NCBI RefSeq assembly: GCF_022662535.1
Contig: NZ_JAKQYM010000004.1
Coordinates: 1 to 64,000 of the forward strand
Length of the DNA: 64,000 nucleotides
Origin: Polaribacter marinus
GTDB taxonomy: Bacteria; Bacteroidota; Bacteroidia; Flavobacteriales; Flavobacteriaceae
Reading direction: 5' to 3'
Shown here: piece by piece, positions 15,253-22,039 of the stretch
How the letters are laid out: each line of letters starts with the position of its first letter
Position numbering within the stretch: position 1 is the stretch's first letter
Program-made: the position numbers and the translations under genes
Notes under the pieces: generated by a model
The model's input: the letters and a program-made list of their open reading frames with translations, nothing else
Told to the model about the DNA's origin: nothing
The model's database searches: none

Positions 15253-15870
15253 ATGAAAGAAGAATGGAAAAAAAATATCGATAATTTAGATATCGAACAA
15301 TTATATAAATACTTAACTATTGAGAGAGGTAATTATAAAATAGAAGCAATTAAGTATGCCGAAAATACACTTATTCAAAGAAAAATTAGTTTAATTGAAC
15401 TTCAAAAAACATATAATTACAATCAAAGTTCTAATGATACAGAAATAACAAGAAGAATTTTAAATAAAGAACCTTTAGATAAAATTAAACAAGATTTAGA
15501 AAAAAGAAATTTATCTAAATACACCCATTTAATAAAGGAAAAACATCAATTTTTGAAAGAGATGGAAAGGAAAAAGAAGAGAAACTCACAAATAAGAACA
15601 AACGTAATACTCTCTTTAATTTTTAGCTCTTTTTTTATTAAAAGAACATTTAGAAATCCTAATATCATAGATTTTTTTATTGTTATAATTTTTCCGTTTT
15701 TATTAACTTTAGTTTTATCAATATTAATTGAAACTGTGAAATTAAAAACAACAAAAAATCATAAATTTAATTTATTTCCTAATTTATTTCCTAATTTATT
15801 TTATAAATTGTGGTTGTACTTAATTTTATTTTTATTGGCATCATTAATAATACCTATTTCAACACAATGA
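15253..15870 (+). CDS. Small membrane protein of unknown function, 205 aa
   Basis: The N-terminal 110 residues are soluble, charged and helical (KRNSQIRT at the end). Two or three membrane segments follow (about 118-130, 138-158, 185-203). Near the C-terminus an in-frame 12-base tandem repeat encodes NLFPNLFPNLF (DNA around 15771-15801), a likely site of length variation. The start is the ATG 16 bases after the cassette boundary. The stop overlaps the next start (ATGA), so the two genes are translationally coupled. No family is recognised. Confidence 0.7.
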   Translation: MKEEWKKNIDNLDIEQLYKYLTIERGNYKIEAIKYAENTLIQRKISLIELQKTYNYNQSSNDTEITRRILNKEPLDKIKQDLEKRNLSKYTHLIKEKHQFLKEMERKKKRNSQIRTNVILSLIFSSFFIKRTFRNPNIIDFFIVIIFPFLLTLVLSILIETVKLKTTKNHKFNLFPNLFPNLFYKLWLYLILFLLASLIIPISTQ

Positions 15871-16613
15871 AAAAGCTTACAAACTATTTATTACATTCCT
15901 TAATTTTATTAATAATTATTTGCTTCTCTTTTTGTACAAATAGAAAAAGCGGAAAATTAAGTATAAACAATGATAATGATATTCAAAATAAACAAATCAG
16001 TTGTATTAAAAAAGTCAATTTTGGAAAAAATATATTGTGCTTACCCAAAATAGATGGTATGACAGAATCTTATGACAACATCCTTATAAAAAATTTAGCA
16101 GATAAATTTGAATCGAAAGACAATAAAACTTTAGCTTTTTATTTAAATAATGACACGTTCTCGAGAATAGAAAATATTAAAGATGAAAAATTAGAAGATT
16201 ATTATAAAATTTTTGTCAGCAAAGGTTTAATCAATGAAAAAGTCGATATTAATCTAATTAACAATTTTGCTAAAAGAATTGAGGAAGGATTTATTGAAAT
16301 GAAATGGGAAAAATTGGAAAATAATATTCGAAACCAACTACCAAATTTATCATTTGACAAACCAATTCTTATAGATAGCTATTCACCACATAAAAATGTT
16401 AGAACACAAGTTACTTTAAGTAAAATTATAATTAATGAAAGAGAACATTTTATGATTTGTGCAAGTAATTTGATGCTAATAAATGAAAGATTAATTTTTT
16501 CTGCATATTATTTAAAATATAAAGAAAAAAAATCTTTTCAGAAAACCAAAGAAAAGAATGATTATTTAGTATTAAAAATATTGGAAGAAAATAAAGTAAA
16601 ATATAATAGATAA
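15867..16613 (+). CDS. Probable lipoprotein of unknown function, 248 aa
   Basis: I start at ATG 15867, which overlaps the upstream stop codon. It gives a clear signal sequence (MKKLTNYLLHSLILLIIICF) followed by a Cys at about residue 23 that could be lipidated, although the residue before it (Phe) is atypical for a lipobox. The mature part is lysine-rich and includes GKNILCLPKIDGMTESYDN. No known domain is recognised. It is coupled to the upstream membrane protein, so the two may act together at the envelope. It is the last cassette gene before the conserved minus-strand module. Confidence 0.7.
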   Translation: MKKLTNYLLHSLILLIIICFSFCTNRKSGKLSINNDNDIQNKQISCIKKVNFGKNILCLPKIDGMTESYDNILIKNLADKFESKDNKTLAFYLNNDTFSRIENIKDEKLEDYYKIFVSKGLINEKVDINLINNFAKRIEEGFIEMKWEKLENNIRNQLPNLSFDKPILIDSYSPHKNVRTQVTLSKIIINEREHFMICASNLMLINERLIFSAYYLKYKEKKSFQKTKEKNDYLVLKILEENKVKYNR

Positions 16614-16620
16614 AAACAAC

Positions 16621-16755
16621 TACTTGCAACAAAGAACTGAGCTAAACAACAAAAAAGCCTGATTTCAAAAACCAGGCTTTTACAAATTCAGCAAAGGTTC
16701 CCAAATTTATTTTTTACATTTTGTAATTTTCTTTAAAAACAAAGAAACCATAAAA
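16621..16755 (+). repeat. Cassette-junction site S11 (type A left part) at the array boundary
   Basis: Left arm TACTTGCAAC is a weak match (7 of 10) to the complement of the cassette start at 15227. The type A terminator is at 16650-16682. From here the DNA runs without a break into the 3' end of the intact minus-strand gene at 16707-16880, so in this copy the type A sequence is simply the natural end of that gene. The other type A sites replace everything left of about 16755 of this gene with a different right half. Confidence 0.75.
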
Positions 16756-16880
16756 CTAACCGTAGCACCCACAACGGCCAAAAGAATCGTTTTTAGAATA
16801 TCTTCCGTAAAAATGGTCGGACTAATACTCAACAATGTCCCCGACGCAGTCCCTACTTTTAACTGAATATCTGCTCTCAT
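16707..16880 (-). CDS. Small membrane protein, fourth gene of the conserved module
   Basis: A 57-aa protein beginning MRADIQLKVGTASGTLLSIS, with one hydrophobic segment (TILLAVVGATVSFMVSLFL) and a basic tail KKITKCKK. Its start overlaps the upstream stop codon (ATGA). It is followed on the minus strand by the bidirectional terminator AAAAGCCTG/CAGGCTTTT. Its last 13 codons are copied into every type A junction, and a decayed longer copy lies at 8700-8815. Function is unknown; size and order suggest a holin-like or anchoring role, but that is speculation. Confidence 0.7.
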   Translation of the reverse strand: MRADIQLKVGTASGTLLSISPTIFTEDILKTILLAVVGATVSFMVSLFLKKITKCKK

Positions 16881-17128
16881 CTTCCCGAAGTTTTAGAAGA
16901 TTTATCAGAGGTCGTCTTTTTAGCATCCTCATCAACCGTAACTTGGCTTACTGCCGATAGAACACCTCCAGCCACAGCAGCATATCCCGCAACACTTACA
17001 ACCGTAGCAGGTAAGGCAATAGGTGCTGTTAAAATACTTCCACTAATGGCCAATAAAGACAAGCCAATGGTTCTTAAAGTTTTAAAAAATTTTGGAGTCG
17101 GTGCTTTTGCACGTTCTTTAACATTCAT
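16877..17128 (-). CDS. Small membrane protein, third gene of the conserved module
   Basis: An 83-aa protein with a basic start (MNVKERAKAPTPKFFKTLRT), two hydrophobic segments (about residues 20-42 and 44-62, Ala/Gly/Val-rich) and a hydrophilic tail rich in Lys, Ser and Thr. It lies 7 bases after the DUF5675 gene and overlaps the next gene by four bases. I recognise the arrangement with DUF5675 as recurring in flavobacteria, but no function is established. Two helices plus a charged tail could form an envelope or phage-like lysis component. Confidence 0.7.
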   Translation of the reverse strand: MNVKERAKAPTPKFFKTLRTIGLSLLAISGSILTAPIALPATVVSVAGYAAVAGGVLSAVSQVTVDEDAKKTTSDKSSKTSGR

Positions 17129-17135
17129 AATTCCA

Positions 17136-17528
17136 TCATTTAATGGTTAATAAAATCTTTTCTTTTCTTGCTTTTGCTTGATGTACCAAAGACAATATTT
17201 TTTGCATCGCGTCTTTAGAGTAAATTCCTTTCCCAATACCACTCAAATACGTTACAGGAGCAATACAACCTTCCAATTCCTTTTGCGCATCATTTGCAGG
17301 ATGAATTAAAATCAAACTCCTACCCAATACATTTTGTATTTGTAAGTGATGTGAAAATCGTTTAGAAAATCTAGGAACAACCTCATACACACCTTCAGGA
17401 ATACAAGAAATATTTCGTTGATTTTGCTTCCAGGGTAACTCAATGGTATGACAAAGAAACTTGTAAGAGGAAAAGAGAGCACCATTAGTGCCCTCTTTAA
17501 AATAAGCCCTTTGTAGCACTAAGTCCAT
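17136..17528 (-). CDS. DUF5675 family protein
   Basis: A 130-aa protein matching DUF5675: FLCHTIELPWKQNQRN, then CIPEGVYEVVPRFSKRF, then GRSLILIHPANDA and GCIAPVT. The conserved His and Cys (HPAND, GCI) resemble the catalytic pair of L,D-transpeptidase-type folds, so a cell-wall-related activity is possible but unproven. The family is found in prophages and mobile modules. It starts 2 bases after the end of the 251-aa gene, so it belongs to the same transcript. Confidence 0.85.
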   Translation of the reverse strand: MDLVLQRAYFKEGTNGALFSSYKFLCHTIELPWKQNQRNISCIPEGVYEVVPRFSKRFSHHLQIQNVLGRSLILIHPANDAQKELEGCIAPVTYLSGIGKGIYSKDAMQKILSLVHQAKARKEKILLTIK

Positions 17529-17530
17529 TA

Positions 17531-18286
17531 CTACAGAGTGTCAACGGTTACAACAGACAAGGCGTTGTAAGCACCATTTTTAAGCGCATACATTTCCCCA
17601 TTTACCTCTTGATAAAACTCAACACCTAAAACCTGTACCACAGGTAGGGTAGAGTTGGCAGTAATCGTTGCCGATAAAGCTATTGCAGCAGTATCCGCAG
17701 CGGTATACGGTAAAATGGCAGTTTCATCACTCTCAAAAACAGAAGTCTCATTTTCAAAATCCAATTCCGCAGCCCCCATCACCACTTTAAAATGGGTGGT
17801 TCCAGAAGGAGCCGCAATTCTAACGATAGGAGAAAAGACCGCCAAATCCAAAGTAGCCTCACCCGTAACACGATCAAATGCTTTGGTGTAAGCTGCAAAC
17901 AAAGTAGCGCCTAACTTTCCATTCAAATTAAAATCAAAGCCTTCCAATAAGCTTAAATCCCCATCCTGTAAAGTTCTCATACCTCTTTCGTTGGTCGTAT
18001 CCGTTTTAGTAATAGCCACCAAGGTTTTTGTCAAACGAGAAACCACACGCTTATCCTTAGCATTTTGCAAAAGCACACGAATCGCATTTCGTATTACCTT
18101 ACCACCCTTTCCGGCACGTCCAAATTCAGAACCATTCTCACGCGTTCTTTGAAACGCAGGGTCATTCTGAATTCTATTCTTGTCCACGCCACCTTTTTCA
18201 CGAGCCAAATGCCCATCACTCGTTTTGTAAAAAGAAATATCTCCAATAGTTCCTTTTAACTTAATAATACCAGTTTGTTTTGCCAT
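17531..18286 (-). CDS. 251-aa conserved module protein of unknown function
   Basis: First gene of a four-gene minus-strand operon. The N-terminus is Gly/Lys-rich (MAKQTGIIKLKGTIGDISFY, then DGHLAREKGGVDKNRI) and looks structural. The central part is helical with RNAIRVLLQNAKDKRVVSRL, and the C-terminal half is rich in Ala, Thr and Val with beta character. I remember similar proteins in many Bacteroidetes next to DUF5675, all unannotated. Base composition is clearly less AT-rich than the cassettes. A broken copy of its 5' end lies at 23845-24100. Confidence 0.75.
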   Translation of the reverse strand: MAKQTGIIKLKGTIGDISFYKTSDGHLAREKGGVDKNRIQNDPAFQRTRENGSEFGRAGKGGKVIRNAIRVLLQNAKDKRVVSRLTKTLVAITKTDTTNERGMRTLQDGDLSLLEGFDFNLNGKLGATLFAAYTKAFDRVTGEATLDLAVFSPIVRIAAPSGTTHFKVVMGAAELDFENETSVFESDETAILPYTAADTAAIALSATITANSTLPVVQVLGVEFYQEVNGEMYALKNGAYNALSVVTVDTL

Positions 18287-18434
18287 ATCTTAATATTTTT
18301 TTGATTAATACATCAAAACACCTAACTTTATATCACAACAAAAAAAGAGACATTCCTAAAAAAACCATCCTTTCCGATAAAACCATAAACAACACTTTTT
18401 TAGTCGGTTTTTAATAAAAAATAATGGTAGGTTT

Positions 18435-18478
18435 AAGTATGGATAAAGCATAGATAAAGTATGGATAATGTATGAACA
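18435..18478 (+). repeat. Four 11-bp direct repeats (iterons)
   Basis: Four adjacent 11-base units: AAGTATGGATA, AAGCATAGATA, AAGTATGGATA, ATGTATGAACA. The 11-base period places each unit on about the same face of the helix. They end 3 bases before the ATG of the 67-aa gene and lie between it and the divergent module, so they are a good candidate for an operator or initiator-binding array. Confidence 0.7.
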
Positions 18479-18481
18479 GTC

Positions 18482-18685
18482 ATGAAATTAGTAAGAGCTT
18501 GTATATACCCAAAAGACATTCAACGTATCACAGGTAGAAGTGAATGGTTTGGAAGAAACCTCATAAACCAGATGAAAGATTATTTCGGAAAAGAATCCCA
18601 TCAGTTTATTACAGCTAAGGAATTCTCAGATTACAGTGGGATAGCCCTAAAAATTGTTGAAGAATATCTTATGAAAGTTTCTTAA
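18482..18685 (+). CDS. 67-aa protein, possible DNA-binding regulator of the module
   Basis: A short, basic and helical protein (MKLVRACIYPKDIQRITG, then EWFGRNLINQMKDYFGKE, then YSGIALKIVEEYL). It is divergent from the four-gene module with a 195-base shared intergenic region, and its start codon is right after the four 11-base iterons. Size, charge and position suggest a small DNA-binding protein acting on the iterons. I cannot name a family, so this role is inference. Confidence 0.65.
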   Translation: MKLVRACIYPKDIQRITGRSEWFGRNLINQMKDYFGKESHQFITAKEFSDYSGIALKIVEEYLMKVS

Positions 18686-18739
18686 AATCGATTCAGAAAA
18701 TCAAAAGTTATATGATTAAGCTAATATTCTTTGTATCTT

Positions 18740-18966
18740 TTTTAATACTTTAATTTTTGTATTTTTATATTAAAGATTGAATGTCAAATCACAACAAATT
18801 ATTATAATTTATAAGGTCAACAATTCGGTCAATATAATTTACAAGTTTTATTTAAAGTGTTGTTTGTTAGGGGTTTTAATGATGAGTTCAAGCCCCGTCC
18901 AGACCGCTTTTAAAAATAGCAAATAATGCTAAAACTCTGTAAATTATATGTTTACAGAGTTTTTTT
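18740..18966 (+). ncRNA. Candidate transcribed RNA ending in a strong terminator
   Basis: The region has no ORF. It contains a segment resembling the 3' end of a tRNA (GAGTTCAAGCCCCGTCC at about 18883-18900, with a TTCAAGC loop-like core), but the T-stem is imperfect and no complete cloverleaf could be drawn. It ends in a near-perfect terminator (see 18931-18966). Possible explanations are a small RNA, or a tRNA-derived attachment-site scar left by an integrated element. Confidence 0.25.
18931..18966 (+). terminator. Strong intrinsic terminator
   Basis: A perfect 13-bp stem (AAAACTCTGTAAA at 18931-18943, TTTACAGAGTTTT at 18951-18963) with a 7-base loop, followed by a run of T. No protein gene ends close upstream on this strand except the 67-aa gene 245 bases away. 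Confidence 0.8.
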
Positions 18967-19194
18967 TGTTTTAAACTTTTTAATTATTTGATTTTCTTCT
19001 TAAACATTGTTTAAGTTAAAAGATGATTGCTAAATATACTTTTACAATATTTTCAATCCTTATCTAGGTAAATCCCTCACTAGCAAAGGTCAAAGCATGA
19101 CTTTTAGGAATTGATAAAGAAATGCAAACCATACAAGGTATTATATTGAACACATGCACATAAGTTACATAAAGATATTTTAAACCGTAAAAAA

Positions 19195-19328
19195 AACGCT
19201 GCCAAAAGCCTTCTTGTCGAAAATCTTTGCAGATTATCTATTCATTTTTTATTTGCTAAATTAGGTGCTTAAATCAATTTTAATCTATAGCCATTTTTTA
19301 GGACTAGACATTATCTTAAATCGTTAAC
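19195..19328 (+). repeat. Decayed cassette-junction site S12 (type B)
   Basis: Weak but clear match to type B: CTTGTCGAAAATCTTTGCAG and TTTTTTATTTGCTAAATTAG, as in S4. It ends ATCGTTAACAAATG, the apparent start of the next cassette. The rest of 18967-19330 has no gene, only AT-rich sequence. A segment near its end (CTATAGCCATTTTTTAGGAC) recurs in altered form at about 20280, also behind a type B site. Confidence 0.5.
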
Positions 19329-19330
19329 AA

Positions 19331-20086
19331 ATGATAAAAATTTTTAGCAAAATAAGGCTGAGTTTACTTTCCGAAGGTAAGTCAGTTAAGTATCTGAAAT
19401 ATGCTATTGGAGAGATTGTGCTCGTAATGATTGGAATACTATTAGCCTTACAGGTTAACAATTGGAATGAGAATAGAAAAATACAAAAAGAAGAATTACT
19501 TTTAATAGAATCGATTAAACAAGACTTTATCGAAAATAAAAAAAGGTTAAATCAAACTATTAAAGCTCAACAGAGGATGATTTATTTCAGCAATAGTTTC
19601 ATTAAACTTATAGTAAGTAATAAGAGTAAAGAAGTAAATATAGATTCCATATTGCAACTCAAGGCCTATGCAAATTCTTGGTTTAGGGCTGAGTTGGTTA
19701 ATAGCAGTTACTTAACAATTGTTAATTCAGGGAAAGTAAACTATATCCAAAATCTGAATCTAAAAAAGAGACTTGCTGATTTTTCAGCTGATTTAGAGTC
19801 GGGTTTTGAAGATGATTATGAAAGTAAAGAAAGTCTAATTTTTATGTATAAGATATCTTATAAGTATGAGTCAGATTTTTTAGGTGAGGATGAAAAAAAG
19901 GAATTAGGAATTGAGATTTCTAAAGATTCAATTAGAAAATCTATTGAATTGCTTATAGCAAACAAATCCTATTTAGGAGCTCTTTTAAATAAAACTGGAT
20001 TAGAATCTTCAAGATTAAACTACCAAAAAACATTACTAGCTCAAACAGATGAAATTTTAAATGTAATTAAATCGGGTAGTAAATAA
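19331..20086 (+). CDS. DUF6090 family membrane protein
   Basis: A 251-aa protein of the flavobacterial DUF6090 family: a short cytoplasmic basic start, then SVKYLKYAIGEIVLVMIGIL forming one membrane helix with the typical ALQVNNWNE end, then a roughly 190-residue periplasmic helical domain. Function is unknown; these proteins are anchored in the inner membrane and are common in accessory regions of Bacteroidetes. It sits between decayed junctions S12 and S13, so it is probably cassette cargo. Confidence 0.85.
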   Translation: MIKIFSKIRLSLLSEGKSVKYLKYAIGEIVLVMIGILLALQVNNWNENRKIQKEELLLIESIKQDFIENKKRLNQTIKAQQRMIYFSNSFIKLIVSNKSKEVNIDSILQLKAYANSWFRAELVNSSYLTIVNSGKVNYIQNLNLKKRLADFSADLESGFEDDYESKESLIFMYKISYKYESDFLGEDEKKELGIEISKDSIRKSIELLIANKSYLGALLNKTGLESSRLNYQKTLLAQTDEILNVIKSGSK

Positions 20087-20089
20087 CGA

Positions 20090-20218
20090 AAGCACAACAA
20101 GATGTTTATTATATTGCTAGTTCTCGCATAATTACTACAATTCTTAGGGATTTTCTATTAGGGCTTTATTTGTTAACTTAGTTGCTAAACCAAGCAACAA
20201 ATCATATACAAATACCTA
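20090..20218 (+). repeat. Decayed cassette-junction site S13 (type B)
   Basis: Starts with GAAAGCACAAC right after the DUF6090 stop codon and shows the type B body (TATTGCTAGTTCTCGC, then TTATTTGTTAACTTAGTTGC) and the right-end sequence CAACAAATCATATACAAATACC. The final CGTT is lost. The following 160 bases to 20376 hold no gene. Confidence 0.6.
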
Positions 20219-20376
20219 GGCCAAAACTGATCTGAACTTACAAATTCAACACTGTAATAATTTTTTGCTGCTTTAACCCATAGCCATATTTCAAGACAAG
20301 ACAACTACGAAAAATAGCATCTTTTGAATAACTTATCGCAACAAATCTAAAATTATAAAATTATTTTGATTACATT

Positions 20377-20392
20377 TGTTGACTAATCAACA
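20377..20392 (+). promoter_or_regulatory. Putative MarR operator 1
   Basis: Inverted repeat TGTTGACTAATCAACA ends 8 bases before the marR start codon. It matches the perfect palindrome between marR and the transporter gene in both half-sites (TGTTGA and TCAACA), which suggests autoregulation by the MarR protein. Confidence 0.7.
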
Positions 20393-20400
20393 TTGTTAAA

Positions 20401-20832
20401 ATGGAAAAGTATGTATTTACAGATTCGGTGGGCTATTTAACAACCACTATTTCTAGAATATTACAACAAAAGTTACAAGCTAGATTCAAAAACACAGGTC
20501 TTAATACAACTCCTGAACAATGGCGTTTATTGGTTTTGATTTCTAATGAAGGAGAAATGAATCAAAGCAGACTTGCTGAGTTACAACATAAAGATAGGGC
20601 TGCTATAAAACGATTAATAGATCATCTTGAAGTAAAAAAACTAGTAATTCGAAAATCAGGACAGGACTCAAGATCATACATTATTACACTAACTCAAAAA
20701 GGTAAAGAGGTGGTTCAAGTTTTTAATAAAGCATCTAAAGAAACGGTAAAAGAAGCACTTAGTTGTTTTACAGAAACAGAAGCAAAAAAATTAAATCTAC
20801 TTCTTAATAAATTACTGAATAATATTAGTTAA
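20401..20832 (+). CDS. MarR family transcriptional regulator
   Basis: A 143-aa winged-helix regulator: LNTTPEQWRLLVLISNEGEM, then LAELQHKDRAAIKRLIDHLE as the recognition region, then SGQDSRSYIITLTQKGKEVV as the wing. The helical ends form the dimer interface. MarR proteins usually repress and are released by phenolic or other small ligands. Two similar palindromes (20377 and 20846) flank the gene, so it very likely controls itself and the downstream operon of MFS transporter, haem-type membrane protein and siderophore-interacting protein. Confidence 0.92.
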   Translation: MEKYVFTDSVGYLTTTISRILQQKLQARFKNTGLNTTPEQWRLLVLISNEGEMNQSRLAELQHKDRAAIKRLIDHLEVKKLVIRKSGQDSRSYIITLTQKGKEVVQVFNKASKETVKEALSCFTETEAKKLNLLLNKLLNNIS

Positions 20833-20845
20833 AAAAATTTAACTC

Positions 20846-20867
20846 AACTGTTGATTAATCAACAGTT
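20846..20867 (+). promoter_or_regulatory. Putative MarR operator 2, perfect palindrome
   Basis: A 22-base perfect palindrome with the core CTGTTGATTAATCAACAG, between marR and the transporter gene and 14 bases before the latter's start. It shares half-sites with the sequence upstream of marR. Confidence 0.8.
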
Positions 20868-20881
20868 ATAAAGAAACAAAT

Positions 20882-22039
20882 ATGAATAACAACAAACCCT
20901 TAGAAATAACTTTACTGTTAGCAAGTATGCTAACCATGTTAGCCAATGCAATCATTGCTCCTTCTTTGCCAGCAATAAGTAGTGCCTTTGATATGGTAGA
21001 AAATGTGGAAGCTTTAACAAAATTAATGCTCACACTTCCGGCTCTTACCATTGTTATCATAGCTCCTTTTGCTGGACGGATTATAGACAAACAGGGTAGA
21101 ATTAAAGTGTTAATCATTTCTTTAATTATTTATACACTTGCAGGAACTTCTGGATTTTGGCTCAATGATTTATACCTCATACTGTTTGGTCGTGTTATTT
21201 TAGGTCTTGGAGTTGCTGGTATTATGACGACCTCTACGACCCTAGTTGGAGATTATTTTGAAGGGAAAAAACGAGAACATTTTATGGGTTTACAAGGTGC
21301 ATTTAATGCTCTTGGCGGGTTACTTTTTATTCCTGCCGCAGGGTTTTTAGCAGATATTAATTGGCACTACACTTTTTTGGTATATGGCTTCGCTTTTATT
21401 GTTTTACTCTTAGTTCCTTTCTATTTACACGAACCCAAACATCATCTAAGGCAAATAAAAAACTAATCCGATTTAAAGGTAAGTAACCAAATTTGGCTTG
21501 TATATATCAGTTCGTTTTTAACGCTTCTGTTCTTTTATATTATACCTGTTCAGCTTCCTTTTTTATTAAAAACCTTTACTGGTGTTAGTGCAAACTTAGT
21601 AGGTGTAGCCATCGGAACCATGATGATATCTTTAGCAATTTCTGCCATACTTTCTAAAAAAATAAGACAACAACTAAGCTTTTTAAGTATGTATATTTTA
21701 GGGTTTATGTTGATGGCTTTGGGATATCTTATTATAGGTTTTAGTTCAAGCTATTTTATGGCAATAGTTGGTGTGATTGTAGTTGGTTTTGGTATTGGTT
21801 CGCTTATCCCTAATGCTAATTTATGGATCATGACCTTAGTACCACCAAAACAGCGAGGGAAATACATTGGTAAATTAACAAGGTTCAATTTTTTAGGAAT
21901 GTTTATGTCTCCCATAGCTATTCAACCTATACAAAATGCCTTAGGACTTCAACATAGTTTTATAGCCGTTAGTGGTATTTTAATCCTGCTTTCCATTATC
22001 TATTTTATTATAACAAATTTTTGGTCTAAAACACAATGA
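20882..22039 (+). pseudogene. MFS transporter interrupted by one in-frame stop codon
   Basis: A 12-helix-type MFS drug/H+ antiporter. The first part (to 21463) contains PSLPAISSAFD, APFAGRIIDKQGR and the motif LGLGVAGIMTTST. A TAA at 21464-21466 interrupts it at residue 195, in the central loop. The same frame then continues without a shift through SDLKVSNQIWLVYI to the normal end at 22039 (about 385 codons in total). A single base substitution explains the defect. The protein is probably inactive unless the stop is read through or the downstream half is re-initiated (ATG 21620). It overlaps the next gene by four bases. Confidence 0.85.

Noticed and set aside
1..16640. Standard class-type integron
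   Set aside because: No integrase or attI is visible, and the cores differ from GTTRRRY. Only integron-like geometry is claimed.
18870..18905. Complete tRNA gene
   Set aside because: Only a T-arm-like segment is present; no anticodon arm or acceptor stem could be assembled.
21464..21466. Programmed recoding (for example readthrough) in the MFS gene
   Set aside because: The stop is TAA with no evident downstream structure; a point mutation is simpler.
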